Shown here: positions 9,468 to 20,597 of the stretch, piece after piece
How the letters are laid out: each line of letters starts with the position of its first letter
How positions within the stretch are numbered: the stretch's first letter is position 1
NCBI GenBank assembly: GCA_019973155.2
Contig: BPQB01000010.1
Location: 124,001-188,000 of the forward strand
Direction of reading: 5' to 3'
Length of the DNA stretch: 64,000 nt
Origin: Phanerochaete sordida
Lineage: Eukaryota; Basidiomycota; Agaricomycetes; Polyporales; Phanerochaetaceae
Notes under the pieces: model-generated
What the model was told of the DNA's origin: nothing
Seen by the model: only the letters and a program-made list of their open reading frames with translations
The model's database searches: none
Program-made: the position numbers and the translations under genes

Positions 9468-12400
9468 ATGGCTCGCGGACGTCCAGGCCCTTCGCTCCCC
9501 CAAAGTCTCCTTGAGGAGCTCGATTCAGCCGCAAGTGAGTGCCTCTACCACAGCATATATCCTATATCTCATGCACGATAGGCTGACCGGTCTTTTCTGC
9601 AGGCAATGGCCGCCCCGGCGGACGCAAAGGCTCGCACCAAAAACTCTCGCGCAGGGAGGCTCGAAAGCAGGAGCGCGACCAAAAGAAAGTGAAAAGGGCG
9701 CAGCACTTCTCGCACCAACACGCAGCTGGCGCTGTCCACTCCCAGCCACCAGCATCTGCCCAGCACACGAGCGCGAAGGGCAAGGGCAAAGAAAAACAGG
9801 CCAGTGCGCCTGCGAAGGCAGAGGCGGCGGGCACGAAGCGTCAGGCGGACCGCGAGCACGCTGATTCTCCGAAGCGGAAGAAGGTCAAGTTCGCCGTCGA
9901 GGACAAGTCCGCGTCGAAACCAGCTACGAAGGAGAACGCCACGCCCGGCAGTTCGAAGGACGCCAAGTCGAAGCCGAAGAAAAAGGAGCCGACTGCGCTG
10001 GAGAAGCTCGCGGCGCGCACGGACCCGTCTTCCTCAAAGTTTGGCACCGGTGTACCTGTACGCCGAGCGGCTTCCAAGCAGGAGAAGGACGAGGATGCGT
10101 ATATCCAGTACCTCGAGAGCAAGCTTGGGTGGAGCAAGGGAGGGTCGAGAACCAACAGATATGGAAAGGGGTTAGAGGATGATGGTCTTGATGGTATGTG
10201 CTGCTTGCTCTTGATATACTGTCGTTTCTCACAAGCGTTGTATAAAGACCTGCTGCGAGACATCGACAACATTGAAACCTCCATATTCTCATCCGGCGCT
10301 GTGAGCCAATTTTCATAGACTGTATGCGTCGTACTTACGGGGAGCTTAGGGTGACGAGGAATATCCAGAAGAGGAGGATGAAGAGATGGAATGGACTGAC
10401 GTCGAGGTGGAGGACAGTGAGGAAGAAGATGAGGACGAGGAAGTAGAGGAAGACGACGTAGAAGATGAGGCGCCATCACTACTTGCTCACGGCGAGGAAG
10501 ATGAAGCAGCTGAAGACAGCTCCGAAAGTGTGGAAGACTCGGAAGGCGAAGAGGAAGAGGATGCTGAGTGGACGGGTCTCGGTGGTCCCACGGAGTCCAC
10601 GGAGAAGGCCGCCACCAGCTCAGCGTCGGATGAACCAGACACCAAGGCTGCCTCGTCTCAGCCTGTGCCCGGTACACGATATGTGCCACCTCATTTGCGG
10701 AATCGTCAAGCTGGGCCTGAAGCTGAGAAGCTCTCGGAAGAGCAGATCAAGCTGCAGAGGCAACTGAAGGGTCTTCTCAACAGGATGAGCGAGCAGAATA
10801 TATCTACCATCCTGGATAGCATGGAAGACATCTACCGGGACCATAGACGACATGGTACGTCCTACACATAGATTGTCATTGCGTTTATGCTCAAATACCC
10901 CGTGCTGCAGATGTAACCTCTACCCTCACGACCCTCATCGTGGATGGCATATCATCGCACTCCATGCTCCTCGACAGCTACGTCGTCCTTCACGCCGCTT
11001 TTGTAGCTGCGCTGCACAAGATCGTCGGTATCGAGTTCGGTATGTTCCCTGCTCATTCAGCTCCCAGATTCCAGCTCAAGCGCTCCTCTTCCAGCTGCAT
11101 ACTTCGTCCAGAACGTCGTCGCGTCGTACGAAAAGCACCTCGCCACTGCCGAGGCCCAGTCCCCAAGCTCAGCCCCCGAGGCCAGCGAAGACGCGCCGAG
11201 CGACACGCGCGGGAAGGAGGCGTCGAACCTACTCGTGCTGCTCTCGGAGCTCTTCAACTTCGGCGTGATCTCGCACGTGCTTATGTACGACCTCATCCGG
11301 ACGCTGCTCGGCGGCGCGCTGAGCGAGCTGCGCGTCGAGCTCGTGCTCAAGGTCGCGCGCGACGCGGGCCAGCAGCTGCGCGCCGTCGACCCCGCCGCGC
11401 TCAAGGACATCATCACAATCGTGCACGCGAAGCTGCCTGCGGACCCGAAGGCGATGGGCTCGCGCACGCGCTTTATGGTCGAGACGCTCACGAACCTGAA
11501 GAACAACAAGGTGAAGAAGGCGGCGGGCGGCGGGGCGACGGGCGCGGCGGGCTCGGAGGCGGTGGAGAGGATGAAGAAGTTCTTGAGCGGGCTGACCAAG
11601 AGGAAGCATGGTGCGCGCATATATGCTGCCTTGGAACTGTCGATGTGCTGATCTCGATATAGTGAAAACCCACGAGCCTCTTCGCGTCTCACTCGATGAC
11701 CTTCACTCTGCGGAGAGCAAGGGCAAGTGGTGGCTCGTCGGCGCGGCTTGGGGTGGAGACCCGCTCGTCGATCGTCAGCAGGAGAAAGCGGGGGGCGAGG
11801 CGGCAGTGAAGACGGAGTCCACTGAGAACGTGCTACTCAAGCTCGCGAAGAAGCAGGGTATGAATACGGACATCCGCAGGAGTATCTTCGTGGTGCTTAT
11901 GAGCAGCGAGGTAAGACCAACCATCCCTGAGTCTGCGTACGGGTACTCACGAAACCTTCTCCAGGACTACGTCGACGCTTGCGAGCGGCTCTCGCAGCTG
12001 AAGCTGACCGAGGTACAGCAGCGCGAAATCGTACGCGTGATCCTCCACTGCTGCGGCAACGAGAAGGCGTTCAACCCGTACTACGCCTTCGTGATCCAGC
12101 ACCTGTGCCGCAACGCACACGCGCACAAGATCACGCTGCAGTTCTGCCTGTGGGACTTCCTGCGCGACCTCGGCGAGACGGCCGTCGGCGGTGCCGAGGT
12201 GCTCAAGAACATCCGCGACGACGCCGTCGGCTTCGACCTCAAGAAGATCTCGGACACGCGCATGCGCAACGTCGCGCGCGCGTATGCGTGGTGGCTCGCG
12301 AAGGACTGCTGCACGCTGGCGATCCTGAAGGTACGTCTCCACGAAATGATCGAGCTTCCCTGGTATTTCGAATCTGACACGGGATATGTAGCCTGTCGAC

Positions 12401-12718
12401 TTTACGGTTCTCAAACCGACGACGCAGCGCTTCCTCAAGGAGCTCTTCATACACCTGCTTGTCAGCACCCAGCTCCCGACACCGCTGCTCACTTCCGATC
12501 CGAACGACTTCCCCACCACCCGCAACAGGGCGCCCATCGAGGAAGTATTCATCAAGGCGACGCGCATACAGGCACTCGCGTATGGCCTCGTGTACTTCCT
12601 CGGCGAGGTCTTCCAACACGAGGCGGAGACAGATGGAAACGGGTTTCTTGTGTGGGCGAACAAGGTCGCCGTAGACACGCTCAGGACGGGTGTGGACATC
12701 GCAGCAGGCGGCCTGTGA
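9468..12718 (+). CDS. sgd1: Nucleolar MIF4G/MA3 protein Sgd1 (NOM1 family)
   Basis: Nucleolar protein of the yeast Sgd1/human NOM1 family, needed for 18S rRNA maturation and 40S subunit production. Start at 9468 (MARGRPGPS). About 930 residues after removal of roughly eight short introns. Order: basic N-terminus (RREARKQERDQKKVKR), Lys/Ser-rich disordered segment with an NLS-like KRKKVKF, acidic stretch (from about 10350), the family entry motif PVPGTRYVPPHLRN, then the MIF4G domain (LQRQLKGLLNRMSEQNIS, SELFNFGVISHVLMYDLIR, PADPKAMGSRTRFMVETL) and the MA3 domain (VVLMSSEDYVDACERLSQL, CCGNEKAFNPYYAFVIQHL, WDFLRDLGE). It ends DIAAGGL (TGA 12716-12718). The stop codon lies at the edge of a tandem repeat. 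Family assignment is secure. Confidence 0.93.
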
Positions 12719-12884
12719 TATATTTCTCGTGTGTTGGATATATTTTCCTGTAACCTCTTTCTCGTGTGCTAGATAACATACACATTCGGTTCCCTGTCAT
12801 CTCTCTCGCGTGTGTTGGGTATCATACACATTCATCTGCCTGTGATATCTTTATCGTGTGTTGGATATCATGTACATTCATCTT
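12712..12884. repeat. Degenerate tandem repeat of about 46 bp, four copies, over the sgd1 stop and 3' flank
   Basis: Copies begin with CCTGT at about 12712, 12747, 12793 and 12839. Each runs CCTGTNAT..TTTCTCGTGTGTTGGATATCA followed, in the last three, by TACACATTCATCT-like sequence. The first copy contains the last codons and stop codon of sgd1, so the array seems to have expanded from the gene's own end. It fills nearly the whole gap to the convergent methyltransferase gene. Confidence 0.8.
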
Positions 12885-12894
12885 CTAAAGGCGT

Positions 12895-13807
12895 CTATGA
12901 CTGGGCTGGCTTTTGGAACGCGACAGTCGAGTATACGTTCCCGCTCTGTCCACCAAACGAGAACGTGGGCCAGGGGACACGCGAGCTGAGAAGGACACCC
13001 AGTTAGCGTGCGCTCGTAGAAAAATATTGATAACACACTGATATTTCAGGCCAGTTTCTGGTGCACCGAACTTTGCCTTCAGCTCGTCTTCCGTAAAGTT
13101 GCATGCTACACAAGTCAGTTTGAGGGCAGAGAAGGTTATAGCAGAAGCCCTCACAAGTGATCAGGAAATATCCTCCGGGCCTGACTACCTGCCCTATCCG
13201 CAGTGGATAGCCGTCTGCCGGACTTCTCCCCTCGGAGTCCTTCTCAGCAAGCGCAATCGCGTCGAAAGTGCCCTTGTCCAGTACGATGTCCCATTCTGGC
13301 TGATCCATGTCCGGCAAGGGTGCAGGAACGTCGTTCAAAAAGTCGCATGTCTCGAACGTGATATTCTCGCAGCCTTCGCCGCGACGTTCGCCAATAGCAC
13401 GGGCAAGTTTGACTGCGTCCTCGCTGTAGTCCACGCCGAGAATGCGGTTGTCGTCGTAGCCTGCTTCGTGCAGCGCAAACAGTAAAGTGCCGTTCCCCGC
13501 GCCGACTTCGAGGATGAAGGGCGCTGGGTCGTTCGAGGCGTAGTCTTGTACCCAGTCAAGCATCTTCTCGATGCTGTCTTCGCCGAACCTGTCGAAGGAT
13601 CTATCTGACACGCCATGAAGATCTCATGGGCGGGACGTACCAAATTTCTCCTTCATCCCCGATATCCTCGAAATTCGTCAACTCTGCCGCGTACACATTA
13701 TCCCAGCTTTGCAAAACATCGTATCAGAGGTTGAATTCGTAAAGGCATTCGACGCACTGTTGCTTGGTGCCGAGCTTGGACGGATTGAGCTCGCTGGTGG
13801 AGGACAT
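12895..13807 (-). CDS. efm4: Protein-lysine N-methyltransferase Efm4 (EEF1A lysine methyltransferase, METTL10-like)
   Basis: SAM-dependent seven-beta-strand methyltransferase that methylates a lysine of elongation factor eEF1A in the cytosol (See1/Efm4 in yeast, EEF1AKMT2 in human). Start at 13807 gives MSSTSELNPSKLGTK, the family N-terminus. Exons join to HWDNVYAAELTNFEDIGDEG, then FGEDSIEKMLDWV, the SAM-binding motif I EVGAGNGTLLFAL, acidic post-motif VDYSEDAV, DIVLDKGTFDAIAL, and RPGGYFLITSCNFTEDELKA. The last exon reads SRVPWPTFSFGGQSG and VYSTVAFQKPAQS (stop 12895-12897). Four introns are deduced from frame continuity and all are GT-AG. Complete and intact. Confidence 0.92.
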
Positions 13808-14036
13808 AGCGGGAGTCGAAAGAAGAGTGCAGTCCGCTTAGTCAGCGAGATTGAGCCACTTCGGGCGTGTGCCGCTGCGCACGATAAGGATGCGGGTGAA
13901 GGAGGGGATGAATGGGGTGGTATGCTGTTATTACAGGATGATACAGTAAGGTAACACATAGATCTAGGAAAGCTGCCGGTCCTATGAGTATTGAGCTACC
14001 AAGAAAGAGCCACGGGAGCGTACAGCGTGAAAGCAG

Positions 14037-14397
14037 TTATGACCGCTTCATCTCCTTCTCCAGCAAGTCCTTCGCCTCATTTATTTTACTGGCCAGGTAT
14101 GGCGAGCCGCCACGATCTGGATGGTTTGCAATCATAATTTGCCGGTGTGCGTCCTTGAGCTTGAGCTTGAGCGAAGGACCATCCCTGGCGCAGGTCTCGT
14201 GAGCAAATGAAGTAGACAGAGCACTTGAGGACGCACTTGAGACCAAGGATTTGAATAGCCTCCTTCCTGTCCATTCTAGTCTTGAAGCCACCCTTCACGA
14301 ACTCCTCTGCTGCGCCCTTGCCTGCTCTCCGGATGAAATGCCGGCCAGCAAACGCAGCCGCGATCGCACCGACACCGAGAATTACTGGGGTAGCCAT
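14037..14397 (-). CDS. pam18: Mitochondrial import motor J-protein Pam18/Tim14
   Basis: J-protein of the TIM23 presequence-translocase motor; it stimulates matrix Hsp70 ATPase from the inner membrane. Start at 14397 ([20 protein letters not shown]) gives the single N-terminal membrane helix, followed by [16 protein letters not shown]. One intron of about 60 bp splits LGLK from [21 protein letters not shown]; the HPD tripeptide ([19 protein letters not shown]) is intact. The end is LLEKEMKRS. The size of about 100 residues is usual for the family. Convergent neighbours: the promoter side faces the helicase gene. Confidence 0.94.
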
Positions 14398-15285
14398 GAA
14401 GTGATTGAGTGTGCAGTGGTATGAGCCAAGCTTTTGGGGGTGGGACGTCTGACAGACGTATGGACGAAGTTTGAGAGGCCGTTCAGGTGAGAGTTGCAGT
14501 TCCGCCGTTCCGACATAGAAGCTCGGGCGCTAACATCCTCCCGTTCGCGTACGCGTGCTGGCCGAGTCCCGAGTCCCGAGTCTCGACGGCCTCTGCTCTC
14601 GACTACTCGCGACGATTGACATGAAGAATATGGAGCATGAGCTCGTATAGAGACTTAGAAGACGAGAAACTGGCTGCGAAGGTATGCTGCATATTTCGAC
14701 TCTGTCAAGGGCTTGCTAAACCGACCAGCAGGTGCAGCCATGTCGGACGCCGTTGAGGTCGTATGTTATCACTTCTGCGACGACATTTTCCTCCCTTCGG
14801 ACCATGACACATCCCCTCCATTCCATTGCATAGCACTGCACACTGTGAATCGCCTCCTTTATTCAACCACCTCAAGCTCGCAGCGTGCTGAAGTGATATC
14901 CCCTGCACTGGCGATTATACCACCTTGGAATCTCTAGACTCTGTCCCTGTACTGGCCTATGCCATACCAGACTGGACTTCACTCGCCGCTCCGCCGTGTT
15001 AAACTGGCGAGAGGGCTCCCGCGACTCGGTTGCCGCAGGCAGACATGGCAGACAAGCCGCTAAGAGATGCCTTGTTTTCTGTACTGTATTCGTGAGGTCG
15101 GATTCTGTTATGCGCGCCAGGCCTTTGTTCGATATAGCAGGACGGTGGGAGGACGGTGGGAGGACGACGGAAATGAGCCCTTCGTCTATTCCCCGCGTAT
15201 CGATGAGTCGCGCGTCCTCTCCCTCGCACTAGGCGGCTTTCCCCTTCGCCTCCACCGTCTTGTCTATCGACTCTGCTGCTCGAGC
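14398..15285. other. Divergent promoter region between pam18 and the helicase gene
   Basis: 888 bp without a supported gene. It contains an ACGCGT at 14551-14556, a short GAGTCCC direct repeat near 14563-14582 and an 11-bp GGACGGTGGGA duplication near 15139-15160. An in-frame upstream ATG at 15067 exists for the helicase frame but gives an implausible N-terminus. Confidence 0.5.
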
Positions 15286-18042
15286 ATGGCGCCTTCACCC
15301 GCCGCCGCTCGCGAGTTCGAGCAGAACCTTCTGAATGCTCCAACACCTCGAATCACCGTCGAAACCCTCTGGGAAACCGACCTCACTGCTGATAAGCTCA
15401 CAGCTCATCTCGAGTCTGCACAACGCGTCCCCCGCCCCGTCGGTCTCGCTGGCGGATACACATCCGCCGGCAAGTTGACCGTCCTCGCCGTCGCTGTCGG
15501 GTCCAACGTCCTGCTCGTCCGCCTCCGCAACGCCGGAAAGGTGGCAAACCTCGACACCGCGCGGACGCTGCTGAAGGACGAGCTTTTGTGCAGCGCCGCG
15601 AACCTCCTCCACGCTTTCGACATGCACACCCTCGCGCTGTCTCTGTATAGCGATGCCCGTCTGCCCATTGCGAACGCCATCGACATACAGAGCGCCTGCA
15701 CCTGCGACAGTAATCGCGTTGTGGCAAACGCTGTTGAGTTTGCGATGACTTCGACCAAGCATTCCGGGATATACCGCGCCAACATCGACGCGACCTTTGG
15801 GAGCGAGGTATGGGACGAGCGCAAGCCATCTCCACTTGCGTTCAAGGCCTGGCTCGCCGGCTACATTCCTCTTGTCGGAGACATGGAACTGCGTCTTGCG
15901 CAGGTGGGGAGGATCGACACCGGCGCTTTGCACGAAACTGTACGGTATCTGTCGCGTTCGTCGTGAGCTCGCTAACATTCGTTCTGCTGATCAGAAACTG
16001 GAAGCTCTTGCCGGCTTCATGCGATCAGATCAACGGCTTGACGCTATGAAGCCCGGCAAGACGAAACACGAGTTCCGCGCTGTGAACGCCACAAACGACA
16101 AGTTCATGCTGCAGTCAGAGAGGTACCAAACCCGTGTCCAGGGCCGTGATGTGAGTATGCTTCTTGCGTATGTGGATGCTCCTGCTAACTTTGCACGCAG
16201 GGCCCGGTCCGGATGTCAGTCACAGACCAATATGGGGCTCAATACACCGTCTCGGGAACTGCGAAAGACGTCCAGGGGCGGATTGCTACTGTCAAGGCTG
16301 CGGGTATCATGGCCGGGAAGGTTGTAGGCTCTGTTCAGTCTACTGCCAGGGCTGCTGCTTCTAGCAGAACCATGGCTGAAAGAGACAAAGATGCAACCAT
16401 TCTTGCCATGCTCCAGGGCACATCTAAATTGTTTGAGAGCCCTTTTCTCAAAACAATGTACCCTGGAGACCAGGAAGTTGTCTGGCCAGAATCTCTGCCA
16501 ACACTACCTGATCAGTTACCTGTTGCCTTTGATCAGAAGCCCCTCAACAGCTCTCAGGAGAAAGCTGTGCTTGCTATGCTTGCACTCAACAACAACTCTC
16601 GCATCACAATCATACAGGGCCCGCCTGGGACAGGGAAGACTACAGTGGGTATTTTTTTGCTTCCACCAGGTGCATGCTAATAAAAGCTAGGTCATCACTG
16701 CATACGTTCACTCTGCTTGCAGTGCAGGGCAAGCTGGTATCTGGCTAGTGGCTCAGTCCAATGTTGCTGTAAAGAACATTGCAGAGAAGCTCATAAGCAC
16801 ATCCTTTGAGCCATGGAAGCTCCTGGTTGCCAAAGACTTTCATTTTGATTGGTACGAGTACTGTCTTGGCATCTATTCATTTCAATTGACATTTCATTTG
16901 ATAGGCATGAGCACCTCTACAAGACCATCAATTCACACATCATCAGAAGCGATGACTTCAGGCCTGCCTCAAAAGAGCTGGCTGGCTGTAAGGTCATTCT
17001 ATGCACTCTAAGCATGCTGTCCCACCCAAACATTCATTTGTTCACTGCCAAAATACCTGTCAAGGTCATGGTGGTGGACGAGGCTAGCCAGATTGCCATT
17101 TCTGGCTACATTCCACCTCTCAATGCTTTTCCCTCCCTTCAGAAGCTGTGCTTCATTGGCGACGACAAGCAATGTGAGCTAATACATTTGTCTTGATTTT
17201 TTATTTGTTTAACATTAACATATTTTAGTGCCTCCATACGGACAAGAGCAAACTGCAAGCATTCAGAGTATCTTTGAGATCTCACACCTTAGGGACCAGG
17301 CTATTTTTCTGGACACTCAATGTATGTTTGCTGAATTTTTTAAAACATTGAGGTTGATGCTCATTATATTCAGATCGTATGCCTGTCACTATTGGCAGCT
17401 TTATCTCCAAAGCAGTCTACGATGGGCAGCTGCAGTCTTGCCATAAGATCACTGGTCCTGCATGCTTTTTTGTTGATGTCTCAGATGGCAAAGAAAAGCG
17501 ATCTGGAACCAGCTGGGAGGTGCATGATCTTACAGTTTTGTCAATAATCTGTGTTAATTTGATGTCTAGAATATTGCAGAATGTCATGCAGCTTGCAAAA
17601 TTGCTGCTAAATTACAGGAAGAAGAAGAAGACTTTCGCATCATTACACCTTACGATGCCCAGCGAAATGCTCTAGAAAATACCCTCAAGACAGCTGGCGT
17701 ACCCTGGCAAAATAAGTGCTTCAATGTGGACTCCTTTCAGGGTATGATTATTTTCTTGGTGCAATTGTGCTATTGAAGCTCATTCACATGTTTTCTTCTA
17801 CAGGCAATGAAGAGGATAACATCATCATTTCACTTGTCAGATCCAGCGAGCTAGGCTTTCTCAACGACCTGAGGCGTACAAATGTCATGCTCAGTCGCTG
17901 CAAGAAGGCCATGTTCATTTGCACAAGCTGGGATTTTCTGGTCGCAGGCAAAGGTGCCAAATCCCTCGTGGGAAGGATGGCTGAGGCATATGGAGATGTT
18001 GCTTGGGTTAGCATGCAAGATGTGGAGGATGGCAATTTCTGA
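15286..18042 (+). CDS. Superfamily 1 (UPF1-like) helicase with N-terminal nuclease-fold-like region
   Basis: ATP-dependent SF1B helicase of the AAA_11/AAA_12 (UPF1/SEN1/DNA2) group; substrate unknown. Start at 15286 (MAPSPAAAREFEQ). The N-terminal 220 residues hold conserved-looking acidic patches (LLHAFDMHTLALSLY, ANAIDIQSAC) that could be an RNase H/DEDD exonuclease-like fold (tentative). Helicase motifs are complete once about nine introns are removed: Walker A QGPPGTGKTT, Ia WLVAQSNVAVKN, II VVDEASQ, III FIGDDKQLPPYG, IV LDTQYRMPV (split by an intron after the Tyr's first base), V NVDSFQGNEEDNIIIS, VI RRTNVMLSRCKKAMFI. The stop is 18040-18042. Up to about 16.2 kb the codons are GC-rich; beyond it codons and introns are clearly more AT-rich. 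About 760 residues. It converges on the carnitine acetyltransferase gene with a 103-bp gap. Confidence 0.85.
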
Positions 18043-18145
18043 CTGGCTTAGAGGCGTTCAACTTGTACCTGTATCTTGACTTCAACAGTCATGTATCTGT
18101 ACTCAATCCATTCAACTGGAATATCTCAGAGCACGGAATGATGAT

Positions 18146-20597
18146 TCAGAGATGAGCATGATTTATCTCTGTACAGAGTCTCTGCATGTCAAACAGTGCA
18201 GTGAGAAGGGCAGCCTTAAACATCGCAGTCGAGGTCTCAGGACATGACCTCTTGGACTCAATGCCAAACTTGATCATATCCGGCCCAGTCATGTCTAGCA
18301 CACAGTCAGCATGTCTGCCTGCCACAAACATACTGCACTCACAGTTGACACCATACCCATCATGCTCAGGAGATCCAAAGCCGGTACCACGGAACTGGTC
18401 TCCCGCGCTGAGGCCGCTCGTGCTGAGCTTCCACGTCTGGCTGCGCACGAAGAGTTCGTCCTCGAAGACCTCGTGGCGCTCGCCCTCGCGCAACATGCAG
18501 CGCAGGCCGAGAAGGTGGCGGTCAATCCCTCGCCCCGTCATTGCCGCGCGCGTGAGGCTGTTGTGTGACTTGATCGCGGTGCGCAGGAGCGCGAGGCGGG
18601 TCTGTCCCTACGTGGACGCGAGACGTCAACATCACAGAAGTGCGGCGGACGAAGCGCTGCGAGACGTACCGAGACTGAGGGGTCGTCCATTGCCAACACC
18701 CATGCGCGGCTGTCGGCGCTGAGCGTGCGGACCGTCTCCGTCCTGCCGTGGTTGAAGAGACGCGTGAGGGCTGTCTCGTACGTCGCCGTAAAGGATCCGC
18801 GCGTGCGATACCACGCGAGCTGCATCGCCATCTGGATGAACGCGTCGGGTGAAAGTTTGACTGGACGGGTTCGTCAGTTATGCGACTCGAGCGATCCGCG
18901 GCGACGGCTTACCTTCTTTCTGGATCCAGGTCGCGCCGTACGTGTCGAACCAAATGAAACTGTCGTCCGAGTCGTCAACGATCTTGCGCGCCCGCTCTTC
19001 CGCCTCGACGCACTTGCGCCGTATGCGGTCGTCCACGACGAAGTCGAGCCGCCTCCAGCGGGGCGCGCTGGAGCTCGCAGGGGTGAGGGTTGTCGGTGGC
19101 GGTCCGCCGAAGTAGTCATCGTGCAGGTCCTGGACGACGGCGTAGTCGCAGACGACGCTCGGGATAAGGGCGTCCACGGGCGAGTGCTCGCCCATCGCGC
19201 CCGCGCGCGTGTTCGCCTCGACGATGAGGGTCAGTGGCTTGTCGAACCAGCGGTTGCGTGCCGGGTGTGCGCTGTGCGCGGAACGCAGGTTGTGCAGATG
19301 TGCCTCGACTTCTTCGGTTGAATCTGGAGTGGGGAGTGGGGAGTTTGGCGTCTGAGGCGTGAGGGTATATGTGTAGTGGTCGAGGCTGAGGGCGAAGATA
19401 GCATGGTGAATCGCCGTAAGGTTCTTCTCGTTTTGAGGTGAGAGGGCCATGAGATGCGCGTAGTTCTAGACAGGCCTGGTGGTCAACTTCTTGTAGCTGG
19501 AATGTCTAGCGGAGACACGCACCTCTGCCCATCGGTCTCGATGGTCGGCGCTGAGAACGGATATTGGGACAGCGCTTTCGCCCTCCTCTAGTCTTCGAGA
19601 CACGTCCTCAGCAACCTCGCGAAGTATACGTTCGAGCTCCGCTGGGGAGACTGGGTTTTGTTGTTCGTCGACGACCTCTAGGATATAGAACCAGTCGCGA
19701 GCGGCGACCAGAAGCGTGCGCGCTGAGGGCTGCGCAGGCGTGGGTACCTCTGAGAATTGATCACAGACAGGCCGAGGAATGCGACAGGTGTTGAATATCT
19801 TGTCAGCGGACTTGCGGAACCATATGCCTAGGATGAGCGGTGAGATGCGTGCTTTTGCGGTCCGGAGCGCGGTGCAAACCTGTCTTCGTAGATTCAGGAT
19901 ATATCTCCTCTCTGGGATAGATTGTCAATATGGCCTCCATACGAGAAGTTTCGCCTAGACTCACCTCTGCAGCTGCGCTTTGAACTGGAGCACCCGCCAA
20001 GCGAACCATGCAGCCCTGCGAATCTGCCAACGGTTGACACCCGTTCCTCCGATATCTTCTCCGGTAGCTGTCCCGCGAATGACCTCGCCAGGCACTCCCT
20101 GGTCATGCCTCAAGGCCAGCCACCAGTTCGAGTGGACGAGCAACGGTGAGCGCCATTCGTGGTACGCTTTCTTCAGCCAGATGCTGTCATCCAGCCAGTT
20201 ATTCGGCGAGGCTCTATCGAGTGCTTCTGCAGTTGAGGTTCTCAGCTGTCGATAGTTTTACAAGAGACAGACCTTTCAGACGCTCCTGCAGGACACTTCC
20301 GAGTCCATGCTCAAAGTCCTCGGTCCAACGCTTGCGTAGGGCCAATGCCTCGTCGACCTTCGCTGCGCCTTTGGCCTGGTCCTCGAGAAGGAAAGGTTCT
20401 AGAGATGTCAAGTAGGCCTGCAGTGTCCGGTGCAGGTCCGGTACTGGTAGACGCGGTAGACGAGGTTTTGGAGGGTTGGCGGTCGTGGCGGTTGTGGCGA
20501 TCGTGCGCGTCCCAGACGGCGCACCGAAATTAGAGCAAGACATTAGATAGCGGAAAGAACGAGAGAGCCGGAGTGAGGGTGTCCTGACGCGGAGCAT
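18146..20597 (-). CDS. Carnitine O-acetyltransferase with mitochondrial presequence and AHL C-terminus
   Basis: Transfers acetyl groups between CoA and carnitine, shuttling acetyl units between peroxisome, cytosol and mitochondrion. Start at 20597 (MLRVRTPSLRLSRSFRYL) gives an Arg/Ser-rich, acid-free presequence; a second in-frame Met (MSCSNF, 20540) precedes the conserved LPRLPVPDLHRTLQAYL. Further blocks: LDDSIWLKKAYHEWRSPLLV, SNWWLALRHD, NRWFDKPLTLIVEANTRAG, catalytic His in GEHSPVDAL, TYETALTRLFNHGRTE, STSG near WKLSTSG, and DGYGVNY (after splicing) through KFGIESKRSCPETS. It ends RLCTEINHAHL; AHL fits the PTS1 pattern. Two methionines plus PTS1 match the dual targeting known for yeast Cat2. 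The last exons (below about 18.4 kb) lie in an AT-richer tract. Paralogue at 23164-25627. Confidence 0.9.

Noticed and set aside
15067..15285. Upstream in-frame start (MPCFLYCIREVG) for the helicase
   Set aside because: The extension has odd composition and looks like leader sequence; the Met at 15286 precedes a normal N-terminus.
16200..18042. Horizontal acquisition or transposon capture of the helicase motor region
   Set aside because: Introns are normal, the frame continues from the GC-rich N-terminal exons, and the AT-richer tract extends into the neighbouring carnitine acetyltransferase gene.
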